A stretch of 34,516 nucleotides of DNA from Phycicoccus flavus (GTDB taxonomy: Bacteria > Actinomycetota > Actinomycetes > Actinomycetales > Dermatophilaceae). Within the stretch, counting starts at the first letter, position 1; every line of letters begins with the position of its first letter. Below, one piece after another: positions 7,422-14,174 of this stretch. Below the pieces are notes generated by a model, which ran no database searches, was not told the DNA's origin, and saw nothing but the letters and a program-made list of their open reading frames with translations. A program made the translations under genes and the position numbers. The stretch covers positions 1-34,516 of the forward strand of contig NZ_SAYU02000045.1 in assembly GCF_004025965.2 (NCBI RefSeq), read 5' to 3'.

Positions 7422-8624
7422 ATGACCACCATCTCGAGCAGGACCACGCAGTTCACCGAGGGCATCCAGGCCCTTGTCCCCCCGCCCCCGTCGCGCTACA
7501 ACGACCCGGCGGAGCACATCGACTTCATCCGTCCGCTGGCCGACAACTACCTCCCGTTCGACGTCCGCAGCAAGAAGACGTTGCTCGAGGCGGTCAAGGA
7601 GGAGGCCACCGAGATGGAGCGCGAGCGCGCGCTCTGGGAGCTGAGCGACCGCCTCGGCCCCGAGGCGCTGCACCACGTGCAGAACTTCATCCAGGTGGAG
7701 AGCTCGCGCGACCTGCGTCAGGGCGGGCTCTGGCTCGTCATGCAGCTGCTCGGCCAGGCCAGCATGCCGGTGCTCGAGGAGTACTTCATGGACGACGACC
7801 CCGAGGTCGCCGACTACGCCCGTGTCATGTACGGCGACCTCTCCGGCGTCTCGCAGACCCGGGTGTACAGCCAGGTCGAGGTCGAGGACGGCCACCACTT
7901 CGACCAGACGGTGCCGCTGATGATCTCCGGCCAGGTCATCGTCGACTCCGACACCGGCCCCACCCGTGCCCGGCTCTCCCCGCTGTGGTTCGACTCGATC
8001 CTCGGCAAGGTGACGGCCTGCACCAACGCCGACACCATCGCGACCAACCTGGTCATCGAGAAGGCCCTCGAGGGTCTGCACGCGGACGGCTCGACGCACT
8101 ACGAGGTCTTCCCGTTCCGGGGTACCTCGGTCTCGTACGCCGACCGGCTCATGGAGCACACCTACGCCTCGGAGACGATCCGCCCGTTCTACCCCAGCGG
8201 TGTCGTCGAGGACGGTCCGTCCATCCCGATCCCCGTGAACCTCGTGCGCTGCGCGGTCACCTCGATCGCCGACCTGGGCGACTGGACGATCCACGGGTCG
8301 CAGCGCGCCGAGAAGCTGCAGGGCCACGAGCGTCCGTTCGTCACCGCGGTCCGCGGCCGCTTCGCGGGCTGGGCGGCCTCGGACATGGACCGGATCACCG
8401 AGGAGGGCGTGCGCGCCGGCCTGGTGCAGCTGTCGAGCACCTGCCACGAGATCGCCGGGCCGATGACGAACACCAAGGTGTTCGGCATCTTCCGGGGCAA
8501 GCCGATGGACCGCACCGGGAACGGCCGGCTCAGCCTCAACGGCTACAAGGCCCACGGCGACGAGGCCGGCCGGATGGACTACTACGCCGACGGCTCGATG
8601 GCGGCCGACCCGCTGCACCACTGA
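7422..8624 (+). CDS. Unrecognised protein at the start of the enediyne cluster
   Basis: I do not recognise this 400-residue protein. It has no signal peptide or membrane span and looks cytosolic. Residues about 25-130 are helical, with LLEAVKEEATEMERERALWELSD and EYFMDDDPEVADYARVMYGD segments suggestive of HEAT-like helices. Residues about 135-400 look mixed alpha/beta, with TVPLMISGQVIVDSDTGPTR and HYEVFPFRGTSVSYADRLMEH among the more distinctive stretches. Cysteines occur in TACTNAD, VRCAVTS and STCHEIAG. The gene has its own consensus promoter, strong SD (AAGGAG, spacing 7) and a strong hairpin behind it, so it is probably made in quantity from its own transcript. Its position suggests a role in protection, binding or maturation of the enediyne, but this is inference. 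Confidence 0.85.
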   Translation: MTTISSRTTQFTEGIQALVPPPPSRYNDPAEHIDFIRPLADNYLPFDVRSKKTLLEAVKEEATEMERERALWELSDRLGPEALHHVQNFIQVESSRDLRQGGLWLVMQLLGQASMPVLEEYFMDDDPEVADYARVMYGDLSGVSQTRVYSQVEVEDGHHFDQTVPLMISGQVIVDSDTGPTRARLSPLWFDSILGKVTACTNADTIATNLVIEKALEGLHADGSTHYEVFPFRGTSVSYADRLMEHTYASETIRPFYPSGVVEDGPSIPIPVNLVRCAVTSIADLGDWTIHGSQRAEKLQGHERPFVTAVRGRFAGWAASDMDRITEEGVRAGLVQLSSTCHEIAGPMTNTKVFGIFRGKPMDRTGNGRLSLNGYKAHGDEAGRMDYYADGSMAADPLHH

Positions 8625-8657
8625 GGCGGCGGCGGTCGTAGATCCGTGCCAGCATGA

Positions 8658-8695
8658 CGGGCCCGTCCACCCCGGCGACGGGGTGGACGGGCCCG
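8658..8695 (+). terminator. 17-bp GC hairpin between the 7422 gene and the MFS gene
   Basis: The arms CGGGCCCGTCCACCCCG (8658-8674) and its exact complement (8679-8695) form a perfect 17-bp stem. The loop is GCGA, a GNRA-type tetraloop. There is no T-run after it, which is common in actinobacteria. Only 25 bases separate the hairpin from the MFS start codon, so it could terminate the upstream transcript, attenuate read-through into the transporter operon, or protect the 3' end of the upstream mRNA. Confidence 0.8.
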
Positions 8696-8720
8696 GCATC
8701 CCCCGACGATGGAGACTTCT

Positions 8721-10064
8721 GTGAGCCCGACCCAGACCCGACCGTGGACCCAGACGCCCGTCCAGGTCCTCATCGCGGTCACCTTCGTCTCGTCCGCGAC
8801 CGTGTGGGCGGCGGTGCCCTACCTCCCGATCTTCCTGTCCGAGGAGGTCGGCTACTTCCCGGTCGAGCTCATCGGGGTGGCGGTCGCGGCGTCCGCCCTC
8901 GGACTCTTCGTCGGGCAGTACCCGATGGCCCGTCTGGCGAGGCGGGTGAGCATCCGCAGCTTCATCGTCGCCGGCTTCGTCGTCGAGGGTGTCTCGATGC
9001 TCGGCGTCGTCGCCGTGTCGAAGGGCGGCGGCGCAGCCGGGGTCGCGGCGATCGTCGGGCTTCGGTTCGTCGCGGGCATCGCGCGGGCCGGCATCGCCCA
9101 GTCGGTGCGGGCGGCGATCCGCAAGGTCTCCGCCAGCGAGCAGCGCGCTGAGGTCTTCGGCCTTGTCGGCTCCGCCGACATCGCGGGAATCACCCTCGGC
9201 ACCTTCCTCGCCGGCCTCGTCGCCTTCGGCAGCGTCCGGTCGGTCTTCGTCGCGGGCGCCCTCGCCTGCGCGGTCTGCATCCCGCTGGCCCTGGCCCTCC
9301 CGAGACAGGCGCCGGCCGAGATGACCGAGCCCGACGGGGACGCCGAGGCGAACCACACCACCCTGTTCAGTGTCCGGGTCCCGCTGACCGTCCTGCTGCT
9401 GTTCACCGCGGCCACCACCGTGCTCATCGGTGCATACAACAGCGCCTGGGGCCCCTACCTGCGGGACCGCGGCGCCGGCGAGGGCGCGGTCGGCATGCTC
9501 TTCGCGCTCTTCACGATCCCCTTCATCGCCTTCGCACCACTGTTCGGCCGGTGGGCGCGGACCCCGCAGCGCCGGATGACCGCGGTCGTCGTCGGGACCG
9601 CCCTGGCCGTCGTGGCGGCGATCTCCTACCCCTTCCTGGCGTGGCTGCCGGTCGTCGTCGTCGTCGAGCTGCTGGCCGCCAGCGGCTCGGCGGCCGCCGA
9701 GCCCAGCCTCGACGCGCTCGTCTCCGACCTCGCCCAGGACGAGGACGCCCAGTCCAAGATCTTCGGGATCGCCGGAACGGCCTCCTCGGCGGTGTCCGCC
9801 GGCTCGGCGGTCGTCGCCGGCCTCCTCATGACCGGCGGTGTCGGCCGGCCCTTCCTCGTCATGGGGTGCGTGGCCGCGCTCGCCCTCGCCCTCGGGTCCT
9901 GTCTCCTCGGCCTGAGCTCCCGCTCCACCGTCGCCGGAGGGGAGGAGGCCCCCGCGGAGCCTGCGTCGCACGACGACCCCCGTCGCGAGCTCGACGTGGC
10001 GCGGCTCGGGGCCCTCGCCGGCGAAGACCCCACCAGCCCGGCCCTACGAGAGGAAGCACCATGA
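8721..10064 (+). CDS. MFS efflux transporter
   Basis: The 447-residue product is a major facilitator with about 12 membrane spans, a short N-terminus and a charged central loop (EMTEPDGDAEANH) between spans 6 and 7. An ARLARRVSIR segment after span 2 matches the conserved MFS cytoplasmic loop. The likely role is drug:H+ antiport that exports the enediyne or a precursor. The GTG at 8721 is preferred because GGAG lies six bases before it (8711-8714); the upstream ATG at 8709 would place that SD inside the gene. The stop overlaps the next start (ATGA). The terminal 50 residues are Glu/Ala/Pro-rich and probably cytosolic. Confidence 0.85.
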   Translation: MSPTQTRPWTQTPVQVLIAVTFVSSATVWAAVPYLPIFLSEEVGYFPVELIGVAVAASALGLFVGQYPMARLARRVSIRSFIVAGFVVEGVSMLGVVAVSKGGGAAGVAAIVGLRFVAGIARAGIAQSVRAAIRKVSASEQRAEVFGLVGSADIAGITLGTFLAGLVAFGSVRSVFVAGALACAVCIPLALALPRQAPAEMTEPDGDAEANHTTLFSVRVPLTVLLLFTAATTVLIGAYNSAWGPYLRDRGAGEGAVGMLFALFTIPFIAFAPLFGRWARTPQRRMTAVVVGTALAVVAAISYPFLAWLPVVVVVELLAASGSAAAEPSLDALVSDLAQDEDAQSKIFGIAGTASSAVSAGSAVVAGLLMTGGVGRPFLVMGCVAALALALGSCLLGLSSRSTVAGGEEAPAEPASHDDPRRELDVARLGALAGEDPTSPALREEAP

Positions 10065-10513
10065 ACACCGAACACCGGACCACGACCGTCGACGACGTCA
10101 TCGAGGCCACCAGCGTCGTGTCCGCCCCCGTGGACCGGATCTGGGAGGTGGTCTCCCTCCCCGGGTGGTGGATCGTCGACTGCGACGAGAGCGCCCTGGA
10201 CCGGCTCCGGACCGACACGCCCGGGGGCGTCTACGAGGACGACGCGTTCCGGATCGAGACCCTCCACACCGACGAGCCGCACGAAGCCGCCTTCTCGTGG
10301 TCCTGGACCCAGGACCCGAACCGGCCGGTCACGAGGGTCGTCGTCCGTGTCGAGGAAGGGGTGGACGCCGCCACCGTGCGGGTCACCGAGACCGGCCTGT
10401 CCACCGGTGGGCCGGTGGAGCTGCTCGCAGCCCACTACGAGGAGAACGCGGAAGGCTGGCCGCAGCAGCTGGCCCTCGCCAGGTCCGCGGCCGAGGCCAG
10501 GGCGGCGGACTGA
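10061..10513 (+). CDS. SRPBCC (START/AHSA1-like) protein, candidate self-resistance
   Basis: The 150-residue product has the SRPBCC pattern: IEATSVVSAPVDRIWEVVSLPGWW at the N-terminus (strand plus the first helices), a central run of beta strands (AAFSWSWTQDP, TRVVVRVEEG, ATVRVTETGL), and a long C-terminal helix starting at ENAEGWPQQLALARSAAEAR. Members of this fold bind hydrophobic ligands, act as polyketide cyclases, or, in the calicheamicin case (CalC), trap the reactive enediyne by sacrificial cleavage. It is coupled to the transporter by ATGA and to the FAD oxidase by TGATG, a context that fits resistance. A cyclase or binding role remains possible. Family assignment is good; function is inferred. 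Confidence 0.78.
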   Translation: MNTEHRTTTVDDVIEATSVVSAPVDRIWEVVSLPGWWIVDCDESALDRLRTDTPGGVYEDDAFRIETLHTDEPHEAAFSWSWTQDPNRPVTRVVVRVEEGVDAATVRVTETGLSTGGPVELLAAHYEENAEGWPQQLALARSAAEARAAD

Positions 10514-11940
10514 TGGTCCAGCCGGACTGGGTGCGGGTCGACCCGGAGCAGTCCCTGTTCGTGGCGCTGCTCCCGGGAGGCCACCGGGACCGGTTGCCGG
10601 AGCCCGAGCCCTCGGCCGCCGAGCGCCTCGCGGGTGCGCTCGCCTGCCGGCGCCTCTCCGGGCCGGTCCTCCTCGAGGGTGACCCCGGGTACGACGAGTC
10701 CCGCCGGGTCTGGAACGCCCTGGTCGACCACCGGCCCGCGGCGGTGGTCCTGTGCGAGACGGAGGCCGACGTCGTCGCCGCGGTCGCCGCAGGCCGCGAG
10801 GCCGGGGTCGACGTCGGCGTGCGCTGCGGCGGTCACAGCATCGTCGGCCACTCCGTCCCCGACGGCGGGCTCATGGTCGACCTGCGGCGCCTCTCGCGGG
10901 TCGAGGTCGACCCGGAGGCGCGCACCGCGACGGTGCAGGGCGGGGCCCTGCTCGGGGCGCTGGACCGGGCGACCGAGCCGTACGGGCTCGCGACGACGAC
11001 GGGCAACGTCTCACACACCGGCATCGGGGGGCTCGCGCTGGGTGGCGGCATGGGCTGGCTCGCCCGGCAGCACGGCCTGACCTGCGACAACCTGCTGGGG
11101 TGTCGTGTCGTCACCGCGGACGGAAGGGTCGTGACGGCCTCCGCGAAGGAGAACCCCGACCTGTTCTGGGCGCTGCGCGGGGGCGGCGGGAACTTCGGCG
11201 TGGTCACCGAGCTGACCCTGCGGCTCCACCCGGTGCCGCAGCGGGTCCTGAGCATCGAGGTCGAGTTCCCGGCCGAACAGGCTCACGGTGCGCTCGCCCG
11301 GTGGCGCGACCTGAGCCGGAGCGCGCCGCGCGAGGCCACCTTCCTCCTGGACGTCTTCGGCGGAGTGGCGTTGCTCGGCGTCGTGTGGATCGGCGACCTC
11401 GCCTCAGGGCGCGCGTACGCCGAGGAGTTCCTGCGCTTCGAGGGCGAGCCCTCCGAGCAGGTCGTCGAGGAGCTCACCTACCTCGAGCTCCAGGTGCGCG
11501 AGGACACCCCGCAGGGCAGCGACGCCCGGCGGTACTGGAAGGCGTTCTACCTCGACGACCTGCCCGACGACGCCGTTGCCGCGCTGCTGGGCCAGGACCC
11601 CGGGTTCGCCGGCAGCATCGTCTGCCACGGCGGGGCCATCGAGGACGTCCCGGCCGACGCGACGGCCTTCAGCCACCGGTCCGCCGCGTTCGAGTACGTC
11701 GGTGCGGTGCGGTGGGAGGACCCGGCCGAGGACGTCGAGCGTGTGCGGTGGGGGCGTCGCCAGGCGACCGGCCTGGCGGCCCACGCCAGCGGCACCTACG
11801 TCAACACGGTCGGCGGCACCGGGTCGCACCCGGTCCGGTCCTCCTACTCGGGGACCACCCTCGAGCGGCTGCGGAGGGTCAAGCGCGACTGGGACCCGGA
11901 GAACCTGTTCCACCTCAACCACAACATCGAGCCGGCCTGA
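10513..11940 (+). CDS. Berberine-bridge-type FAD-dependent oxidase
   Basis: The 475-residue enzyme has the PCMH-type FAD-binding domain (about residues 70-250) and a C-terminal BBE motif (WDPENLFHLNHNIEP). His108 in GVRCGGHS is the expected covalent flavin attachment residue. The second attachment cysteine of bicovalent members appears to be absent: the matching segment reads GNVSHTGIGGLALGGG. Such enzymes use O2 to oxidise alcohols or C-H bonds and often install rings or double bonds in natural products. Its tight coupling to the SRPBCC gene suggests a tailoring step on the enediyne core or a peripheral group. The ATG overlaps the preceding stop. The substrate is unknown. Confidence 0.88.
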   Translation: MVQPDWVRVDPEQSLFVALLPGGHRDRLPEPEPSAAERLAGALACRRLSGPVLLEGDPGYDESRRVWNALVDHRPAAVVLCETEADVVAAVAAGREAGVDVGVRCGGHSIVGHSVPDGGLMVDLRRLSRVEVDPEARTATVQGGALLGALDRATEPYGLATTTGNVSHTGIGGLALGGGMGWLARQHGLTCDNLLGCRVVTADGRVVTASAKENPDLFWALRGGGGNFGVVTELTLRLHPVPQRVLSIEVEFPAEQAHGALARWRDLSRSAPREATFLLDVFGGVALLGVVWIGDLASGRAYAEEFLRFEGEPSEQVVEELTYLELQVREDTPQGSDARRYWKAFYLDDLPDDAVAALLGQDPGFAGSIVCHGGAIEDVPADATAFSHRSAAFEYVGAVRWEDPAEDVERVRWGRRQATGLAAHASGTYVNTVGGTGSHPVRSSYSGTTLERLRRVKRDWDPENLFHLNHNIEPA

Positions 11941-11986
11941 CCGCACGAGCCGCGGGTCCCCGTGACCCGGAGGAAGGAGGCGACGC

Positions 11987-13096
11987 ATGGGCGTCGCACG
12001 CACCATCGGCCGGGCGACGGGTCGGGCCCTGGACCTGCTGGGTCCCGGGTACGCCAAGGCCGGCCAGATCCTCAGCACCCGCAAGGACATCCTCCCGGCC
12101 GAGATCTGCGCCGGCGTCGCCGACGCCGTCGTTCGTGCGGGCGACGGCTGCGGCAGCGTCGCCCGGGTCACCCGGGAGGTCCGTCCCGGGACCGGTACGC
12201 CGTACGCGCGCAAGACGCTCCGACCCGGCGTGCGGTCCTCGCTCGAGCGCAACCTGCGCACCCTGCGACGGGGCGCGCGCCTCGTGGCCAGGGTCCCCGC
12301 CGCCCGCGGCATCCCCGTCGTGGAGATGACCGAGGACGTCTCGATGTCCGTGGCGTCGCAGACGGACCTGCTGCGCGAACGCGAGTCCCTGCACCGGCTG
12401 AGGTCCATGGTGGACGCCGAGCGGGTCCGGGTGCCCGAGCCGCTGGACGACGCCTCGAGCGCGGACAACCTGGCGATGGAGTGGCTCGAGGCCGACCCGC
12501 GCACCGCCCTCGCCGTCCTCGACGAACGGGACCGGGAGGAGACGATGACGGTCCTGGTCCAGGCGCTGCTGCGGATGATCTTCGTCCACGGGTTCTTCCA
12601 CTGCGACCTACACCCGGGGAACTGGTGGCCGACCGCCCCCGGCCGCATCGCCATCGTCGACGCGGGGTTCATGTACGAGCTCACACCGACGGACCGGTGG
12701 CACTTCATCGAGTTCTTCTACGGCATGGCCTTCGGGGACGGCGAGCACGCCTTCGAGCACATGGTCGCCACCGCGCACCCGGACATGCTGCCCGCGCCCG
12801 ACCGGATGGCGGCCTTCCGCGAGGACGTGGTGAGGCTCGTGGAGGCGCAGCACGACGCCCCGGTCGACACCTTCGACCTGGCGACCTTCGGCGCCGAGCT
12901 GTTCCAGGTGCAGCGGCGCCACCGGTTCCGCGGGGACACCGCGTTCATCTTCCCGCTCATCGCCCTGCTGTCGATCGAGGGCCAGCTCAAGGAGTTCTCA
13001 CCGCGTCTGGACTTCCAGGAGATCGCCAGGAGGGAGCTCGGACGGCCGCTGCTGGACCTGCGGGCCAGGTTCGCCCTGGCCGACCTGCGACGATGA
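11987..13096 (+). CDS. UbiB/ABC1/AarF-like atypical kinase
   Basis: The 369-residue protein belongs to the UbiB/ABC1 (ADCK/COQ8) atypical kinase family. The diagnostic KxGQ motif is at residues 24-27 (GYAKAGQILSTRKDILP). Lys76 in ARKTLRPGV matches the ATP-binding lysine. The catalytic loop is HCDLHPGN (His205, Asp207, Asn212), and the metal-binding DFG-type motif is IVDAGF (Asp225). The usual Ala-rich nucleotide loop is replaced by GDGCGS (52-57). It is shorter than typical UbiB proteins, and no C-terminal membrane anchor is obvious. The SD AGGAAGGAGG ends six bases before the ATG. UbiB proteins support isoprenoid-quinone synthesis; an enediyne-cluster role would be new and is not known. Confidence 0.85.
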   Translation: MGVARTIGRATGRALDLLGPGYAKAGQILSTRKDILPAEICAGVADAVVRAGDGCGSVARVTREVRPGTGTPYARKTLRPGVRSSLERNLRTLRRGARLVARVPAARGIPVVEMTEDVSMSVASQTDLLRERESLHRLRSMVDAERVRVPEPLDDASSADNLAMEWLEADPRTALAVLDERDREETMTVLVQALLRMIFVHGFFHCDLHPGNWWPTAPGRIAIVDAGFMYELTPTDRWHFIEFFYGMAFGDGEHAFEHMVATAHPDMLPAPDRMAAFREDVVRLVEAQHDAPVDTFDLATFGAELFQVQRRHRFRGDTAFIFPLIALLSIEGQLKEFSPRLDFQEIARRELGRPLLDLRARFALADLRR

Positions 13097-13234
13097 GCGG
13101 ACCACGCCCCCCCGGCGAACCCGGCGCTGGGCCGCGCGGGTCGCTCGCTGATTGCGGAGCGACACCGGTCCGTTCCGCGGGGAGGTCGGTCCGGCCCCTG
13201 CCGGGCCACCGGCCGTCAGCTCCCGCGACGACGG

Positions 13235-13240
13235 TAGGAT
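13235..13240 (+). promoter_or_regulatory. Possible -10 element of the HxlR gene
   Basis: TAGGAT is a reasonable actinobacterial -10 hexamer. It lies 52 bases before the HxlR start codon, in the 195-bp gap after the UbiB-like gene. No convincing -35 is visible at the right distance, so confidence is low. Confidence 0.3.
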
Positions 13241-13291
13241 CGAGGGCACGGACCCGCACGAGGACCGCCGTGACGCGCCCGAGGAGGACCG

Positions 13292-13996
13292 ATGGTCGGT
13301 AAGCGAAACTATGACCAACTGTGCGGTCTCGCGCTCTCGCTCGACGTCGTGGGAGAGCGCTGGACCCTCCTGGTCCTCCGTGAGCTCTTGCTCGGGCCGG
13401 CCCGCTTCAAGGACATCCTCGCCGGGCTGCCCCGGCTCACCCCCACGCTGCTGTCCGCGCGTCTCCAGGGGCTCGCCGACGCCGGGATCGTACGCGCCGA
13501 GCCGGTGCCCCATGACGCACGGGGCCGGCAGTACGTCCTCACCGAGCTCGGGGAGGGACTGCGCGAGCCCGTCCTCGGGCTCGCCCGGTGGGGCCTGGGC
13601 CTCGTGACGGACGAGGACGCCGAGCGCATGCCGGCACAGGCCGGATGGGCCCGCCTCGCGGTCGAGGCCATGGTGCAGGGTCGGAGCCTGCCGGCGGAGG
13701 TGTCCGAGGCCTACACCTTCGCCGTCGACGGGAGCGTCTTCCACGTGGACGTCGCCCGCGGGGTCCCGTCCGTCGGCGACGGGCCGGCAGCCGACTCCGC
13801 GCTGACGATCAAGACGGACGCGACGACGTTCGTCCGCGTCGGCGCCGGGCTGCTCACGCCCGTCTCGGCGATGCTCGAACGACGGCTGCGGGCGGAGGGC
13901 TCGGGAGACGCCTTCGCGCGCTGCGCCGCCGTCCTCGGACTCGAGCTCGTGCCGGACGCGGCGGGCCCTGTCCCGTCGCTCGCAGCCACCTCCTAG
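13292..13996 (+). CDS. HxlR-family transcriptional regulator with extra C-terminal domain
   Basis: The 234-residue protein has an HxlR-type winged helix-turn-helix over residues about 8-105 (CGLALSLDVVGERWTLLVLRELLLGPARFKDIL, then the wing region VPHDARGRQYVLTELG). A C-terminal domain (about 125-225) follows that resembles an SCP2/sterol-carrier-like fold and might bind a hydrophobic ligand. It sits between the UbiB-like gene and the unbV operon and reads toward the latter, so it may control unbV-unbU-pksE-tebC. GAGGAGGA precedes the ATG as the ribosome binding site. Whether it represses or activates, and its ligand, cannot be read here; sensing of a cluster product is plausible. Confidence 0.8.
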   Translation: MVGKRNYDQLCGLALSLDVVGERWTLLVLRELLLGPARFKDILAGLPRLTPTLLSARLQGLADAGIVRAEPVPHDARGRQYVLTELGEGLREPVLGLARWGLGLVTDEDAERMPAQAGWARLAVEAMVQGRSLPAEVSEAYTFAVDGSVFHVDVARGVPSVGDGPAADSALTIKTDATTFVRVGAGLLTPVSAMLERRLRAEGSGDAFARCAAVLGLELVPDAAGPVPSLAATS

Positions 13997-14080
13997 CCCC
14001 GGCACGCGGCCCGCCGCCCGCCGCGCCGCCGGCGCGCGCGAGTTTCGCACACACCCCCCCGGGGGCGCCCGCTGGGCAAA

Positions 14081-14099
14081 GGGCAATCCCACGAAAGCC
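14081..14099 (+). promoter_or_regulatory. GGGCAATC element, copy 2 (upstream of unbV)
   Basis: GGGCAATCCCACGAAAGCC matches the unbL-side copy GGGCAATCCGAAGAAAGCG at 16 of 19 positions. A further GGGCAAA lies directly before it (14074-14080), making a tandem repeat. The element is 94 bases upstream of the unbV start and is a candidate binding site for a cluster regulator such as the HxlR or AraC protein. Confidence 0.55.
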
Positions 14100-14174
14100 T
14101 GGGCGCCGCTCTGCTGACACGGTGAACGACGAGACATCTCACCGCAGACGCAGAATGTTCGGGAGGGCGACCAG

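Noticed and set aside
7398-9971. An 857-codon - strand open frame opposite the 7422 and MFS genes.
   Set aside because: Low-complexity composition, no start signal, and it spans two well-supported + strand genes and the hairpin between them.
13097-13291. A terminator after the UbiB-like gene (GGCCC/GGGCC near 13186-13206).
   Set aside because: The stem is only about five base pairs in very GC-rich DNA, which is not above background.
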